Assembly: GCA_041484845.1 (NCBI GenBank)
Contig: JBGPIK010000374.1
Span: 1-6,782, forward strand
DNA length: 6,782 nt
Source of the DNA: JBGPIK01 sp041484845
GTDB lineage: Bacteria > Desulfobacterota > Binatia > UBA9968
Direction of reading: 5' to 3'
Below the pieces are notes generated by a model. The model was not told the DNA's origin and made no database searches. It saw only the letters and a list, made by a program, of their open reading frames with translations. This document shows positions 5,644-6,782 of the stretch, piece after piece (within the stretch, counting starts at the first letter, position 1; every line of letters begins with the position of its first letter). A program made the translations under genes and the position numbers.

Positions 5644-6782
5644 GTGAAATATTTAAATTTAAGCCCGGATGACGAGCGTAAAGATCTAACCGAGAAAATT
5701 AGATGGTTGCTTTTTTTGCGCGTGGTCATCTTGTCATTTTTCTTGGGCGCGGCCGCGCTGTTTCACTTTTTTAAGGCGGAAGGCGATCCACACTTCTTCT
5801 ACACGTTATTGATTCCTCTGATCACCGCTTACGCGATTTCCATCGGATCCGTCTGGCTGCTGCCGCGAGTGCCTGATCTTCATATTTTTGCCCATCTTCA
5901 AGTGGACCTGGATGTCCTTCTAATCAGCGGCATTATTTGGATTACCGGTGACATCGTTAGCCCGTTTGCATTTCTTTACAATCTGGCGGTAATGAACGGC
6001 GCCATCCTGCTCTTTTATCGCGGCGCGTTCTTCACCGCTGGTTTCTCCAGCTTATGCTACGTAGCGCTCCTGAGTATGGCCGGAAGCTTTAGCCATGTGA
6101 ATGCCGATCCGGCGTTGAGAACGATGCTCATGCCCGTCGTGCTCAATATCGGAAGCTTCTTCGCGATCGCATGGCTTGGTGGATTTCTCGCAAAGAAGCT
6201 GAGCGAGACCGAAAGACTACTAAAAGAAAAGCAAATCGATTACCAACAACTCGAGACGCTAAAAGAAGCCTTGCTGCAAGGTGTCGGAAGCGGGGTGGCT
6301 GTTACCGATGCTCGGGGCTGCGTTAATTATTTCAATGAACAGGCTCAGCAGCTAACCTCGCTTCAAGAAGCTGCCGTGAGAGGCAAGAGGCTAGATCAGA
6401 TATTTCCTGGAATGACGCACAACTTCGAAGGGCTGAAGAATGGCGGCAGAGTGATAACGGACGAGATTCAGTTTGCCGGCCCTCAGAGTATTCAAAAGCA
6501 ACTGCGCCTGACCCTGGCGCCCTTGAGCGATTCGCGCGAACAACTGATCGGATATATTTCGATCTTCGAAGACATTACCAAACAAAAAGAGTTCGAGGAA
6601 AAAATCCGACTGGAAGAAGAACTGCGGAGAGCGAGAGAGGTCGATTTACAGGTTGCAGGGCCCCGCGCTGACGGAGCTGAGTTTCATTTTGAGGGAGTCA
6701 TCGGCAAAAGCGGCGGGATGGAAAGAATTTATCTCCTCATCCAAAAGGTTGCCGCGGGCAACACCAATGTATTGATCACAGG
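5644..6782 (+). CDS. Membrane PilS-like/PAS sensor joined to a sigma-54 activator AAA+ domain (3'-truncated by window edge)
   Basis: This frame is open from inside pilC to the right edge, and 380 residues are visible from GTG 5644 (start MKYLNLSPDDERKDL). Residues 20-183 are very hydrophobic and give about six membrane segments (near 20-42, 51-74, 84-101, 106-125, 126-147 and 161-183; the third is weak), as in PilS. A coiled coil (184-206) and a PAS domain (about 206-316, with GVAVTDARGCVNYFN and ending SIFEDITKQKE) follow, then a charged helix (317-336). A PilS kinase would next show an H-box (HEIRNPL-like). Instead, residues 347-380 read FHFEGVIGKSGGMERIYLLI and then NTNVLITG, the opening of a sigma-54-interacting AAA+ domain just before Walker A. 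No HisKA, HATPase or receiver domain lies between. From its position after pilC I infer control of pilus genes. TTG 5632 or 5635 are alternative starts adding three or four residues. The rest of the AAA+ domain and any DNA-binding domain lie beyond the window. Confidence 0.85.
   Translation, partial: MKYLNLSPDDERKDLTEKIRWLLFLRVVILSFFLGAAALFHFFKAEGDPHFFYTLLIPLITAYAISIGSVWLLPRVPDLHIFAHLQVDLDVLLISGIIWITGDIVSPFAFLYNLAVMNGAILLFYRGAFFTAGFSSLCYVALLSMAGSFSHVNADPALRTMLMPVVLNIGSFFAIAWLGGFLAKKLSETERLLKEKQIDYQQLETLKEALLQGVGSGVAVTDARGCVNYFNEQAQQLTSLQEAAVRGKRLDQIFPGMTHNFEGLKNGGRVITDEIQFAGPQSIQKQLRLTLAPLSDSREQLIGYISIFEDITKQKEFEEKIRLEEELRRAREVDLQVAGPRADGAEFHFEGVIGKSGGMERIYLLIQKVAAGNTNVLIT

Noticed and set aside
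5635..5663. TTGACC plus TTTAAG as a promoter for the regulator
   Set aside because: The -10 match is poor and lies inside the coding region after the likely start, so it is probably chance in an A/T-rich patch.
6391..6585. Minus-strand 64-codon open frame over the regulator
   Set aside because: It lies antisense to the PAS-coding region, whose + frame is continuous and recognisable.
5644..6782. Ordinary PilS histidine kinase
   Set aside because: The N-terminal half fits, but no H-box follows the PAS domain and the sequence instead enters a sigma-54 AAA+ domain in the same frame.

Overview
The window carries four protein-coding genes, all on the + strand, from a Gram-negative-type bacterium with a type IV pilus. 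The base composition is moderate (roughly half G+C by eye). The mix of a long-form pyruvate phosphate dikinase, a zinc-tetracysteine PilB, a PilC and a PilS-like/sigma-54 regulator resembles Deltaproteobacteria (Desulfobacterota, Myxococcota) or a neighbouring candidate phylum. That placement is an inference and cannot be settled from this window.

Layout. Positions 1-2483 hold the 3' nine-tenths of ppdK; its start lies to the left of the window. A 91-nt gap follows, with a near-consensus sigma-70 promoter (TTGACA, 17 nt, GATAAT) that should drive the next gene from a very short leader. Positions 2575-4302 encode the pilus extension ATPase PilB. A 94-nt gap follows with a weak sigma-54-like GG-N10-GC element. 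Positions 4397-5614 encode the inner-membrane platform protein PilC. After 29 nt, a gene opens at about 5644 and runs off the right edge; I translated it by hand because it has no stop in the window.

How the genes work together. PilB and PilC form the motor and platform that polymerise pilin. The last gene sits where pilS (histidine kinase) and pilR (sigma-54 activator) usually follow pilC. It starts like PilS, with about six membrane segments, a coiled coil and a PAS domain. Where the kinase domain should begin, it passes in frame into the opening of a sigma-54-activator AAA+ domain. This would be a membrane-bound one-protein shortcut of the PilS-PilR pathway, without phosphotransfer, and is the most interesting observation here. 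ppdK is a separate metabolic unit (pyruvate/PEP interconversion) with no evident functional link to the pilus genes.

I saw no tRNA, rRNA, CRISPR, insertion sequence, convincing terminator or long repeat. No gene-free stretch exceeds 100 nt.
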